Shown: piece after piece, positions 32,871-44,795 of the stretch
Position numbering within the stretch: position 1 is the stretch's first letter
How the letters are laid out: every line of letters starts with the position of its first letter
Source: Trebouxia sp. TZW2008
Taxonomy: Eukaryota > Chlorophyta > Trebouxiophyceae > Trebouxiales > Trebouxiaceae
NCBI GenBank assembly: GCA_002118135.1
Contig: BDIU01000223.1
Coordinates: 62,001-126,000 of the forward strand
Direction: 5' to 3'
DNA: 64,000 nucleotides
Position numbers and translations under genes: made by a program
The notes under the pieces: model-generated
What the model saw: only the letters and a program-made list of their open reading frames with translations
The model's database searches: none
Told to the model about the DNA's origin: nothing

Positions 32871-34188
32871 TTGATAACCCTGGCCAGGGATATTTTGTCA
32901 TCCAGCCGCCAGATTGTCTAAGGCCGCTGTTTGGCTCAGAAAGTTGTCACGTAGTTGCTGCGTGTCAACTTGAGAGTGGAGAAATCTGGGCAGGTACAGG
33001 TCTGCAGCACATTGCATTTGCTCAGATTTGGTGTCAGCAACTTTACTGCAAATTTGTGCTGTTTCATGCGACAAAGCAGTTGCGCAAGAAACCTGTGCAG
33101 ATACAGCTCACAAACGCTACACAAGCTATTTTGATGTCACTGCTGTGAACAGGATGGTGAATGAAAGGCACGACAGCAAAGCTGACAAGATCCTGTCACT
33201 GCAACCGGCGCAAACTGCTGCAATGTTGTATGCAACTAGCAACCCAGACAGAAGCAGACACAGCAACACAAGCAAACCTTCGTTGTCAAGGGCGATTGGG
33301 TTTGCAAAGCTCAGGCAGATAGGAGAGCGCAATCTTACTTGACCCAAATGAAGTTGTGGATCCTCCAGTACCATACAGATCCTGGCAGTCCATGCTTGTG
33401 TCAACAGAAGAAAGAGCTGCTCAACAGGCAGCCTCTTTGGACTCTATCACCTGCATGAAAAGATTGACGCAAGGTTGAATCCAAAGGACAGGAGTTGTGT
33501 TCCTATTTTGCTGTTTCAGGGCGGAGAAGACAGAGGTGCCGTCAAACTATACCGTCTTGGCAAGTTGACAAGAACTTGACTAGCAGAAATTGCGCAAACC
33601 CGTGCGAAGCAAAAAAACTAAATTCGCGCACCCTCTTACACAGAAAACGCGGTCTGATCTCATGCGCCGATGCTGTTCTGCTTCAAAACTTTCGATCCAG
33701 GGCCAGTCAAAGAAAGAACCCTCCTCTAAAGTGCCTGGCTCTGTTGCACGGCCCGCAAAACTTCCTGCCGTCCGCTAGCGCTTTGCAGCGCCTTTGCTGA
33801 GTGGCGACGCTTGCGCTCGTCAAGATAGACGGCACTGACCATCAGCACATCGTAAGTGACCATAGGGAACGCGCAGAGCCCTTTTGCAGGGCACTATCCG
33901 TACCGCCCCTTGCGTGGCTTCACAGACACACACAGACAGTCTGACAAATCAAAGCTGACAAACCGCTTCAGATTCAATCTTTGCGAAGGCAAGCCAAATA
34001 GGCTAAGCAGCATTTGATCACAGATTGCATCATAGTGACGCCTCTTAGAGCTACGTAAGTTGTTCTGCTAGACAATATGCTGCATTTGCAAAGCGCTCAG
34101 CGGCATCCAAGTAGCTTGCCAGAGCCGAGCCCGCAGTGCGCTCAGAAGCCTACGGCGATTAAGGCCGGAGAAAGCCCAACCACAAGCG
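32871..34188. other. Divergent 5' intergenic region, PWWP gene / SDR
   Basis: About 1.3 kb between divergent start codons. No coding segment with paired splice sites was recognised. It presumably holds both promoters and perhaps non-coding 5' exons. Confidence 0.4.
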
Positions 34189-36741
34189 ATGGCGAACCAG
34201 TCGAAATATGCTGCAGTTCACGCGACACCACAAGGTATGCTTGTGCAACTTTCAGATGCTTTGCAAGTCTCACTGCCCTGCTTGCTCGTTGACCTAGCTA
34301 TGATCACCACTGGACCCTTCGCGCAGGCCCGGGCGACGCACGTCCCACCGCAGCTGCCATCATACAGGACGAGGGCTTACAGGGCAAGCTGTCTGGCAAA
34401 GTCATGCTTGTAACCGGCTGCTCCTCTGGCATCGGGATCGAAACAGCTCGTGCTTTATTGGCCACTGGCGCACACGTCTTCGTCACAGCGCGCGACACCG
34501 CAAAGGGCCAACAGGTGGTCGAGGATCTTCAGACTTCAACAGCGGGTAGCGGGGGCCGCATGGATCTGCTGCAGCTGGATTTGAACTGGCTGCAATCGGT
34601 GCGCAAGTGTGCTGAAGATTTTTTGGCCAGGAGCAAGCAACTCAACGTGCTCATTCTTAACGCAGGCAAGCGGCCACATCTGGGTGCCTCAACTGATCAG
34701 TTTCATACCAGCAGTCTGCATATTGTTGCGTCTTCTGTCATGAGCAAAGCAATATGGGCCTGAGCAAGCACTTTGCCACGAGCAGCGCCAGGGTTGACAC
34801 AAGGATCAGCCAATGTGACCAGCCCAGTTGCAGAGCGCATTATACAGCCAGCATTGCCACAGAAAGCACATATGTGGAAGAAGTTGCATGAAGTTTTACT
34901 GATAGAGTTCATGAAATGCAGGCGTGATGGCTTGTCCAGAGGGTCAAACCCAAGAGGGTCATGAGACACAATTTGGTGTCAACCATCTTGCGCATTTCTT
35001 TCTCTTTCAGCTGCTGAAACCAGCTTTGTTGGCGTCCTCAACTCCAGACCTCCAATCCAGGGTTGTGTCTTTGTCGTCAGGAAGTCACCGCTTGGGTGGC
35101 ATCCATTTTGATGACCTCAATCTGAAGAAAATGGGGTATGACCCGTGGGTAGCCTACAATCAGTCCAAGACTGCCAACGTGAGTTTCACATGCCTAGCCT
35201 ACAAGGATGTCTGCTTCCTGTGAAGTCAATGCTGCGCACAACCATCTGCAGCAATGCGTAGAAGGGTTTGTGCAACCTGCATGCTCAATTGCACAACCTT
35301 CTGCACCAGCACATAAAGAAAGCCATTGCAGTCTGCATGCTCAGTCAACTTTACAAGATGAGCTTGCTTACTGATTGCACGATTGCTACAAGCAGCCTTT
35401 CAGGCACAAGGCAATGCTGTCCACAGCTTGTCAAGGTGCTGGATGAACCTTCTGGGGTCATGGCATAGCAGCATGTATTGCATGACAAAGCATCGCCTGT
35501 TGCTTGTTGGCTGTGACCATGCAAAACAAACGTTGGTCACTTGTCAAACACACTACTTGCATAGTGTATTGCAGTGTTGTGTGCATCAGACTCACATGAG
35601 CATCCTGCACGCTTGCAAACGGAGTGTGACGGCAAAAGTCATGGCTAGCATGCCACCTGGTTTGTCACAAGCTGGTTTTGACCCTGCATCTTGCCTGTGC
35701 TTGCAGATTTACTTGGCCAATGAGATTGAGCGACAGTACGGGTCACAGGGTTTGCATGCTACCAGCGTGCACCCAGGAGGCATTTTCACTGAGCTAGCAC
35801 GTCATGTAGACATGGAAACTGTCAAGGCTATGATGACACCCGGCGCACAGTTGGTTCTTAAAAGCCCAGAGCAAGGGGCAGCAACAACAGTTTGGGCTGC
35901 GATTGGCAAGCAATGGGAAGGGCAGGTATGTTGCGCTCAATCCTTTGTTAGACTGCCAGTGTGAAAACAGCCATTTTCCTGCTGCTGTCAGAGACCTGGT
36001 GCACAGTTGCCTGTCAAAAGCCCAGAGCAAGGGGCAGCAACAACAGTTTGGGCTGCAACTGGCAAGCAGTGGGGAAGGGCAGGTATGTTGCGCTCAAACC
36101 TTCGTCAGACTGCCTTTGTGAGAACAGTCATCTTGTCACATTGATATGGGAAGGCTATCATGACACCGGTGCTCACATGGCTGCCAAAAGCCCAGAGCAA
36201 GGGGCTGCAACAACAGGTTGGGCTGTAACTGGCAAACATTGGGAAGGGCAGGTGTGTTGCGCTCAGCTGTGTAAAACTGCCTCTGCAACAACAGGCATCT
36301 CCTGTACTGACCTGAGCATTGTCGACCTGAGTGGCTGACAGTTTGAGGGAGTTGGGGTCAATTGTTCCCCAGCTGCTTGGACAAGATGGTCGGGATTCGT
36401 GTCAGTGGGCACCTCTTGCAGATTACATTGCCCCTCAAACTAAAGCATCTTGATACCTGTCTGGTCATGCAGCCTAACAGGCCTACTTCGTTTGAGATTT
36501 CCATCAATCATGTTCATGAGATTAGTGCCTACAGAAAGTATTTGACTGCCAGTCGCTGGTTGCAGGGCAGCAAGTATCTTGAGGACTGCAGTGTGAGTGA
36601 GCCTTTCAAGGAGGGTGACCCCAGGTACAAGGACCGGGACCCCTAGTCCCTGGCTATGCACCCCATGCATATGATGAGCAGGCAGCAAGGCAGCTTTGGG
36701 ATGTTTCAGCGAAGTTAGTTGGAACAGGCAGCGACGCCTAG
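34189..36741 (+). CDS. Short-chain dehydrogenase/reductase (retinol-dehydrogenase/TIC32-like), possible late frame break
   Basis: Exons 34189-34234, 34327-34665, 34922-35178, 35707-35925 and 36566 onward, in phase. Classical SDR features: VTGCSSGIG (44-52, NAD(P) dinucleotide site), LNAG, NHLAHFFLFQLL, VSLSSGSH, catalytic YNQSK (Tyr207, Lys211) and VHPGGIFTEL. In the family the C-terminus continues as KYLEDC... to a helix of the type AYD..AA..LW..S. Here frame 1 stops at 36644-36646 (GAC CCC TAG), giving 313 aa. The matching helix (YAPHAYDEQAARQLWD) follows in the -1 frame to a stop at 36739-36741. Either one C is missing or extra in the read, or the gene has a genuine truncation or frameshift. 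The second intron uses a GC donor (34666). Substrate unknown. Confidence 0.8.
35840..36290 (+). repeat. Three copies of an SDR exon end with donor
   Basis: The segment coding KSPEQGAATTVWAAIGKQWEGQ plus GT(A/G)TGTTGCGCTCA is present at about 35858 (used), 36015 and 36183. Period is about 155-170 bp. The two downstream copies lie in the last intron and could only act as decoy donors. Confidence 0.85.
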
Positions 36742-37344
36742 ACGTATTGGCATTGATGTGATGTAATGATCAGTGCAGGGATTGACACCCAAGTTGGGTG
36801 TCACAGTGTGAGGTGTTGTCTTGTCACTGATTTCCAGCATGTCTATTTGTGCGCAGGATCAAAAGCCAGCGATATATAAGCTATGGTGTGACCATTCAGC
36901 ACAAGCCGTGATGCCATACACAGTTGTGATCTGCAGTTATGAATTTGCTGTTCTAGTAGGCTGTTCTGCAATCAAGACATAAGTACTGAATGTTGACCGT
37001 ATGGCTTTCCCGCACGTGGAGCACTCTAAAGTTGGCTTCACTGAGCTGTAGTCATGGCTGTTCTTTGTAAATTCAACTTGGCAATATGGTGATGTCATGA
37101 AAAGACTTTTACTTTGATGTCAGACCAGAGACAACTGATTCATCAAGCAAAGCCCCTGGCAGCTTCTGATCAGCTTCATGTAGCGACACGCTGGCAGCTT
37201 TCGAAATCCAATGAGGATCAAGTTTGGCAGATCATGGCCTCAACTTATCTGTACCTGCGTCATGCTGCGCTCTGTACGGTCTGGCAAGCTGTGTGAACTG
37301 CAAGATGATGAGCGCTGCTTCCAGCATGTCTTGCATGCTGTTTG
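36742..37344. other. Convergent 3' region, SDR / anthranilate phosphoribosyltransferase
   Basis: No gene was recognised. TGTAA occurs on the plus strand at 36762 and 37066, either of which could serve the SDR transcript. Confidence 0.35.
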
Positions 37345-40300
37345 CTACTTGCACATGGCATTCTTGCTTGCTTGAGTGTCAGCAAAGTGCAGCTGCTGGC
37401 TGGCATCTATCCATTTCTGCAATGTTGTGCCTGCTTTGCCAGATCTCTGAACCTCCTGCAGCCACACAAGCAGCAGCATCAGTAAGCCCTGCATGCATTG
37501 CACGCTAGCTCCCTTACATGACAATGCACCACCAGGGCTTATACAAGCACTCTGCAAAGAATAGAGGCAGCCTGCACAATACATGGGCATCACAAGTGAG
37601 TATGCTCAATGCGAAAGCTGATCATGAACAACTTGCTGGCGGCGACCAATGGACTCTGCATGATATGTGTGAGTCACAACGAGTATGCCAAACAAGAGCT
37701 ATTTCACAGAGACAGGTTGCTAGGGAGGACCAATGCAGCCAATGCAAAGCCTGTCTTGAGTCGCCTCTGGCCTACACCTTGCTAGCCTGATGTCCTAGAG
37801 GACAGAGCACATTCACTTGTTTCCAGAAAAAGGATAGACAAGTCTACGCCATTAGGCGTCATAGCGGGAGCCTCTGTCTAGAGAGGCAGCCTGGGATTGC
37901 TGCTTTCAAAGCAAGTGTTTCCACATTCATGAGCAATCTTTTGTACCATACTATGGACAAGCGCCACAAGACTTTGACAAAGTGCCATGCTGACTTGACT
38001 TGTTGCTTCCTCTGATGAGCTCAACGGTGAAGAGGAACAGACAGACAAACAGGAAGGAAGAGAGGAACAGGAAGGGGAACAGCAATTGATGTTGAGAACA
38101 TGCTCGCCTGACCATTTTGATGCCGACAATAAGCCGTGCTGACTTGCCTTGTCACATTCCCTGATGAGCTCAAGAGAGAGATGAAGAGGAACAGACAAAA
38201 AAACAGGAAGGAAGAGAGGAACAGGAAGATGAACGGCAATTGATGTTGAGAACGTGCTCGCCTGAGCCATTTTGATGCCGACAACAAGCCATGCTGACTT
38301 GACTTGTGACTTTCCCTGAGCTCAAGAGAAAGATGAGGAGGAACAGACAGAGAAACAGGAAGCTAGAGAGGAACAGAAAGGGGAACAGTCGTTGATGTTG
38401 AGAGCACAGCAGGCTTGCCTGAGCCATTTTGATGCCTTCCTGAGGAGTGTCTGCTACTTGACATGCTGCAAGGGCCACACCAGCGTTGAGGCACAGCGCA
38501 TCTGCAACAGCCCCTTGCTGGCCCCCAAACACATCACGCAGAATCTTGGCATTCAGAGCTGCATCCCCTCCTTTCAAGTCGCTCACCTGACACCTGCGTT
38601 CAGAACAACTTGCTTAGTTAGGGTGTTTGTTGCAACAGCAATAGCTTCCAACTTGCCTCAACAAAATGCTTGCTGCAATAGCCAACGCAGACTTTGCATT
38701 CAGGTCTGCATCTCTGCCTTTCAAATCGCTCATTCTGACACCTTCGGTGAGCATCACTTGTACATCAAGATGAAGAGAACACACACAGCTGTCACCAAGC
38801 AATTTCAAGCAACATCAGATTGCAGCTAATACTGTGCACCTGAACAGGCCTTACGCTTCCCTGAACAGACAATCGCGATGACATACAGCACAGTCTCACA
38901 GCATGGTGTTGGCAGATATCAAGAGCCTGGTTCCAGGTACTGAGTTCAGTCCGTATCTGAATTGCAAAAGTTGAAGCGCCTGCCTGTTGATGCCAAGGTC
39001 CTTAGGTTCCAGTGTGTACCGCTTCACATGGTTGGGGGTGGCTTCCACCACATCAGCGCTGCCCATTGGGGTCAACTCATCCATACCCTGCAGCACCCAA
39101 CCAAGGCTGAAGTGTTTCATATATGTTTATGTTCCTTGTCAGGGTCTTTATACATGCAATATCTGGCACATAGGGAAGGCACTCCTTGCATTTCAGCACT
39201 GGCCAGCAATATGCATAGGCACACACAAGTCACTTGAGTTGATTGGCAAGTCTGCAAATGCAGGCTACATCACTCCGGTTTATCTGCAAGGCAGGTTACG
39301 ATACATGCCATAAAATGCATACGGAATGTCAGATGTGGGAATCTTCACAAGTTGCAGCTGCAACATTGGTGTCTTTGTTAAGCAAATGGCTCACATGGCC
39401 TAGACGCAACTGCAGCTGAGCACATACAAGGATCCTGCAGCAGTTTTCAGATATGTTTCTGCAATCTGTCAAGACAAACTCAAATCATTGCGACTGAGCC
39501 AGTCATTATGGGCTACTACTGTTGAAGAAGGGCATGAGCTTCTTTGAGCCTACCTGTGAATGCACCACAAGAGCTTTTTTGGTGCCCAGCTGCTGCAGAG
39601 CTTCAGCCATCAGCATACTGATGTCGGGGGAGTAGACCCCGATCAACCCATAGGCCGCCCCAGCGGGGTTCAGCAGGGGTCCCAGCATGTTCAGAGTCGT
39701 CCGCACCTGCAGTAGACAGCATGCATGTTCAGGTCAAGACCAAATGCCATATGCTTGCATAAATCTGTATAAGTCCTGATGTTCAAGGGGTTGTGCTGTC
39801 AAACACTGCACAGCCGCATGTGGAGCGCACCCCTCTCAACCCATAGGCCGCCCCAGCGGGGTTCAGCAGCAGCCCCAGCAGGTTCAAAGATGTCCACACC
39901 TGCAGCAGCATGTATAGATTGACTTCCTGTATGACTGTGCATCCATACATCAGCTTGTACGTCACTTAATCAAAGCACAAAGACTGCACGCCGCCCATTT
40001 GCTTTGCCAGTACAAACTGCATAAGTCAGAATTTGATGCAAACCTCTCAATTGTGTGGGCGTCGCTTGTGTACACGGAACATATGTTGGCCGAGGTTTGC
40101 GACTCTTGCAAATTTTGGATGATTACACCGTTTTGAAATTTACATACGCTGCACAAAAGAGGAAGAAAATTGCATTACCAACACTTACACTCAATCACTG
40201 CCAACAACTACTGCTGGCACTGTGACTAGAAGCGCATACCTGTAGAGCTGACCTGACAGCTTTGACTGACTTCATGACTGGGTGATAATACGGGGCGTAC

Positions 40301-40810
40301 ATGAAGCCTAGGTTGGTCTGCTCTATACAGGCTGCCACTGATGAAGGGGACAGCTCCACAGCGACACCTAGCGCCTGCAAGCATCAGAGGCGTGCGATTA
40401 CATCTTCACTAACGTCACGCAAGATCTGCAAGGGACGTATTGCCACCTGATGGACATTGGTGGTGGGTGCCTGATCCCCAAAGGAGGGGGGGGGGGCATG
40501 CTTGTCCAAAAGAAATTCTATCATATGCACATGCAAGCTCATGTACTCAGCCGTTGTGCTGCAGCAATGCGTCACGTCCGCTTGTGCATAAATTGAGATC
40601 TGTGCACCCTGACAGTGCTTCACATCAGATCTTGGGACTTTCCATGCAAGAAGCAGCATCGACCCAAACGTTATAGCTGCATTAAGTTCTCATTCTTGTG
40701 CATACCTCTAGCACGTCTGCAGCACCACAGGAACTGGACACAGCCCAGTTCCTGTGGTGCTGCAGACTGGACACAGCCCAGTTGCCGTGCTTAGCCACAT
40801 GGGCACCCGC

Positions 40811-40842
<32 letters not shown>

Positions 40843-42479
40843 CTATCAAAGATGATGATGGCGGAACTGCCCATGATGATGCATACCTCTAACACGTCTG
40901 CAGCCCCACAGGAACTTGACACAGCTCTGTTCCCATGCTTAGCCACATGGGCGCCTGCTGCTGCTGCAAGGACACACGCCCCTGTAGAGATATTTACAGA
41001 GCCGATGCCATCGCCTCCTGTCCCCACAATGTCCAAAACTGCGCAACAGAGCAACAGGAGGTTGTTTGACAGAACAAAATGACAGCCCCAGAAAGAAAAC
41101 GTATTCTATTCTGGCATCCAGCACTTGACATGCATGTCACTTACTATGACTAGCTGCAGTTTGCAGCATACACTGCTGATACAGTAATTTCTTGATATAA
41201 GGACATTGACAATGTAAGGACAATGCAAATGGGAACCAAGCACTGCGTTCTGACTACAGTGATACTTTTCAGCAGGGACGATTTGATGTAAGGACATCTA
41301 TCTTTGGTAATAAACACAGTCGTCATACTAAGAGGTTGCTGTAGCTGGCCAATGCTTGTTACAGACGTATGCAATGGTGTGCAGTGGCCTGAGCTGTCAA
41401 GGCTGCTGAGGGCTTACCGTCACAATTTGTGTGCACAGGGACAGACTTGGTCTGCATAGCTTCTGCCAAGCCAGCGATCTCCTGTGGGGTTTCACCCTGC
41501 ACACAACGCTTGGCCTATCATAACAACAGTATGAGCAAGCTACATGTTCAACTGAAAACGCGCAGCATACAGTCATATTGCCTTTGCAAATACAAAGGTA
41601 CAAGCAGGCTGCATGATGCAACCAACACGCACTGTTGGAATTGTGCAGTAATGTCTCCTTGCAACAACAGTCAATGTAAGGACACTCTCGATGTAAGGAC
41701 AATATAATCGGGAACAAATCTTTGGGAACAAATCACTGTATGTTAACTGCAATGGCACCTCTCAGAAAGACAATTCGGTTTGAGGACAACTTTCTTGGTG
41801 GCTGAAGCAGTCAATGCAAAGAGAAGGTACTGTACCTTGGAGTGCAGCAGCACCATGAATGCTGCAGCTTGCGCCACGTTGATCTCGCCTTCAACAATAC
41901 TCTGCATGTACACACTTGTATTGCGTTCATGGTAGTTTATACAGCACACAGGCTTTCTAGCACACATGCATTGTGCAGACAATTACATTGCGTTCATGAT
42001 AGTTTTCTCAGCACACAGGCGTTGTAGCTTACAAGCATTGTGCTGAAGTCTATATTGTGTTCAGTATAGTCCACACAGCAAACAGGCACTGAAGCACACA
42101 AGCATTGTGCTGTAAACTAGCATTGTAGCAAGTGGCAGACGCACCGACACAGCTGCTCGGCACTGGTTTCGCGTGAGATTCTTCCTTTGCATCAAAGCTG
42201 ACAGCACCTGCAGTAAGGAGACAGTCACAGTGGATTTATCACCTTTTTGTGCCGGAATAGTCGCGAGGTAGGATATGTTACAATACAGCCGTTCACCTGA
42301 GGCAGCTCGATCGGCTGTTGCGTCTGTTGTTTGACGTTGGGTTGCTCAAGCACGGCGCTGGAGCAGCTGACATGCTTGCTGTGAGCCCGCTGTGCGTGTA
42401 CGCGCCATTGTGTGGTAGGGGTCAAAATCCGATGCTGAAGCCCAGACCGATGCAGGCCACAACTCTGCTGTAGCAGCAT
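37345..42479 (-). CDS. trpD: Anthranilate phosphoribosyltransferase
   Basis: Ten minus-strand exons: 42479-42297, 42207-42145, 41901-41836, 41496-41418, 41038-40887, 40374-40240, 39706-39554, 39087-38984, 38593-38419, 37455-37345; 406 aa, all in phase. The enzyme transfers phosphoribose from PRPP to anthranilate, the second committed step of tryptophan synthesis, in the plastid. Key blocks: [31 protein letters not shown] (PRPP-binding GTGGDG, residues 136-141), [61 protein letters not shown] and the C-terminal [15 protein letters not shown]. The first ~60 residues are Gln/Ser/Arg-rich and transit-peptide-like. An upstream in-frame stop supports the ATG at 42479. The introns after exons 8 and 9 use GC donors. 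Several exon ends are tandemly copied in the introns. Confidence 0.93.
37960..38440 (-). repeat. Three-unit repeat carrying the trpD exon 9 end
   Basis: The last bases of exon 9 and its GC donor (GGCATCAAAATGGCTCAG then GC) recur at about 38262-38283 and 38105-38125. They are embedded in ~150-bp units with runs of gaggaacag and ttgatgttgaga. All lie in the last trpD intron. Confidence 0.8.
38640..38760 (-). repeat. Diverged copy of trpD exon 9 start
   Basis: On minus, a stretch coding [14 protein letters not shown] resembles exon 9 ([14 protein letters not shown]) but drifts out of similarity afterwards. It sits in the eighth intron. Confidence 0.75.
39815..39910 (-). repeat. Diverged copy of trpD exon 7 start with acceptor
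   Basis: On minus this reads [21 protein letters not shown] after a CTGCAG acceptor, a copy of [21 protein letters not shown] at 39706. It breaks off after about 70 bases. Confidence 0.85.
40697..40830 (-). repeat. Copy of trpD exon 5 end with inverted repeat and CTG run
   Basis: It repeats the end of exon 5 (HVAKHGN...GAADVLE and the GTATGC donor). Within it, arms 40717-40737 and 40745-40765 form a perfect 21-bp inverted repeat with a 7-nt spacer. A (CTG)n run at 40811-40833 adjoins. Confidence 0.8.
41180..41344 (+). mobile_element. MITE-like element, copy 2
   Basis: 165 bp in the fourth trpD intron. Left end tacagtaatttcttgatata; right end reads ctacagcaacctcttagta on the opposite strand. 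Internal gtaaggacaatg and ttctgactacagtg match the other copies. Confidence 0.7.
41643..41834 (+). mobile_element. MITE-like element, copy 3, abutting a trpD splice donor
   Basis: About 190 bp. Left end gcagtaatgtctccttgc; right end on minus tacagtaccttctctttgc. The right-end TA (41833-41834) overlaps the GT donor of trpD exon 3 (exon ends 41836, donor 41835-41834), so the donor is formed partly by the element end. Confidence 0.7.
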
Positions 42480-43240
42480 GTCGAGGTTGCGATCTACGAG
42501 GCGCGCTGGGCGTGCTGCATAAGCGGTGCCGCTGTTGAGCAGTGAACACTCTCAAGGCGGAAAAGGGCAGCGAAGTTAGCGCTACAGAACGACGCAGTTG
42601 TCTTGATGAAGTCGCGGTTGTATCATGTGAGACACCCGTCCAAGCGCACTATGATCAAGCAGCAGGAGGTGCATCTGCTCCTGTACTGGCTCCGAAACCA
42701 TTTTAGCATGAACGGAAATGCAATGTTCTGTTGCAGTCATTGCTCTGCCGGCCAACTTTACGTGGGAGGCTCTTCTTCTTCAGTGCCCGTATTCAACGCT
42801 GATTGCACCAATTGCAGCAGACGACGATGCGTGGTACGCATCAACCTTGTACTTCCAGAAAGTATGTAGCTTCACAGACTATGTCGACATGGTCTGACGT
42901 TGGGCAAGTGAGCTGCAGGCCAATGAACATGATCTGGGCAAGGCTCTGCAGTGTACAAATCAACACATCGAGTCTGCTACCTTCATCAGCAACCGCTTGC
43001 AAGCTAACTTTCACGACTTCAGAAGGGTTCATTGCATTGTTCATCCGCATTTGAGATCAAAGTCAGCAAGACTTGCACCGCGAGCAGCAAAAAAGTACAG
43101 GACTCTGCATGCAAGGGACCAGCAGTACTGACACAATCCTGCAGTACACCTAGACTAGTGTATAATGTCTACCTAGTTCATGCTACACATATGCACACTG
43201 TCAAGCACGCCTCATTGTTTTGCAGCCCGTCATGGTATCT
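42480..43240. other. Intergenic region, trpD 5' side / eIF3j 3' side
   Basis: Both neighbours are on minus. It contains open stretches on both strands (plus from ATG 42606 to 42869; minus 43050-42841) for which I see no family match or convincing splice partners. Treated as unexplained. Confidence 0.35.
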
Positions 43241-44795
43241 CTACATGAAATCTTCTGCGTCATCCAGTGGCTCATCATACTTGTAGTCATCCAAGCCTGC
43301 TGAGCCACCTTTTGACCCAACGTTGACATTCTTCTTCTTGCCCGCAACTGCAACATACATCACAAGCCAATCAAGCCAAATTCAGCACAAAAAGCAAGCC
43401 CTGCTCAAAAATCACATAAGATGCGGGCTTAAAAGCATGTTTTGACCAATGTATCAGTGTGCAGTTGGCGTATGAGCTCAAGCGTGCAGCAGCGCATATG
43501 CTGCATCGCTTACATATATGCCAGGACAGCATGATGTCAAAGTCTGCACAAGCATGGCGAATGAAGCATGTGTGATGCAAATGCAACAGTGCATGTACTG
43601 CTGTGCATTCATGTATACCAGCACAGTATGTTGGTGAGGTCTGCTCAAGCAATGCTGATAAGGCCAGTCAATCCTCAAGTTGTCAACGTGTTGATGAACT
43701 GCTTATCAGGGGCGAATCGCCTCCTGTGGGTGGATTTGCCTCATGCTGCAGTGCAGATTAATGAGTCCAGTGGTTCTTGATCTGGTGGATGAACGCATTA
43801 CTGGAGTCAATGAATTATTTTAGAACTGGTTAAGGGTTGACAAACCAATACCGTGCTCAAGCATGCCAACAGATGAAGAGCACCTTTCTTGGCTTCCTTT
43901 GCCGCCTTCTCCTCTTTGATTTTGTCAGACTTGATGCCAGCTATGCAGGTTTCAAGATCCTTGACCTCTGGCAGGGCAACAGGGCCACAGGCCGCTTTGA
44001 TCAGGGCCTTCAGCAGTGTCTTGTAATGTTGGTTCTTGCTGTGCGGCAGCAGGTATTGCTGCGTCACTTGCCGAGCTAGCTCTTCGTGGTCTTTCAATGA
44101 CTTAGGTTCAAATGTGTCCAGCGCCAAAGCAGTAGCACCCCGTGCGCTGCCAAATAGCTCTTTGGCGCTTTGCAAATCCGCCTCCTCTACCAGTCTGCAC
44201 AAAAATTTCATTAAGCTCCATACATTGACGACTTTGATGCCCCACAGAATTTCTCTTTCCAACATGAATTCTGCTAGCAAAGAAATGCAACAGTATTGAG
44301 TGTGCATAACAGTTATCTCTCACAAGCAGTCTCTGTTGCTGGAGCAGAGATGCTGGCGGAGACATCACTCCAGGCTATACTAGTTGGGCTGCTGTGTAGG
44401 GCAACAACAAGCATGCAGGGGCACTCAATTGCTCTGCATGCAATGCTGTACCTCTGCCGCCGCAGCTTCTCTGCAATGGGATCATCAAGAGGCTCATCCT
44501 CTATTCTGCTAGCCTTGTCTTTCTCCTCATACGTCTTCTTTTTGCCAACTTTTTGCTGCAAGGTGAGAGCCAGATATCAGCAATTGTACTTTGTACATAT
44601 CGCGTCTGCAGCCAGGGCTTGACTGCATACCTGCTGTGGTTTGGGAACATTATACTGAGGCTTTTCCTCCTCCTCATCTTCTCCTGCAAATTTCGAAGCC
44701 TCTAAATCGTCGTCTGCCACTGCTGTCTGAGGTGCCGCTGCCGGTAGCTGAGGTGTGAAATCATCGTTCTCCCAATCCTCCCAATCTTCCGCCAT
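43241..44795 (-). CDS. EIF3J: Eukaryotic translation initiation factor 3 subunit J
   Basis: Minus-strand exons 44795-44631, 44555-44452, 44194-43884 and 43347-43241 give 228 aa, in phase, a normal size. eIF3j (yeast Hcr1) is a loosely attached eIF3 subunit that binds the 40S decoding centre and aids start-site recognition and ribosome recycling. It starts with the diagnostic acidic/Trp motif MAEDWEDWENDDF. Acidic and Lys-rich coiled-coil segments follow (KKKTYEEKDKASR, DEPLDDPIAEKLRRQR), then the helical core ADLQSAKELFG ... FEPKSLKDHEELA and a basic KEEKAAKEAKK stretch. The C-terminus has the conserved DDYKYDEPLDDAEDFM. Close spacing to the divergent CNOT2 gene suggests a shared upstream region. 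Confidence 0.93.

Noticed and set aside
42606..42869. Plus-strand open stretch starting MKSRLYHVRHPSK
   Set aside because: It has an ATG and a donor-like end, but no family resemblance, no clear second exon, and an equally long open stretch exists on the opposite strand at 42841-43050.
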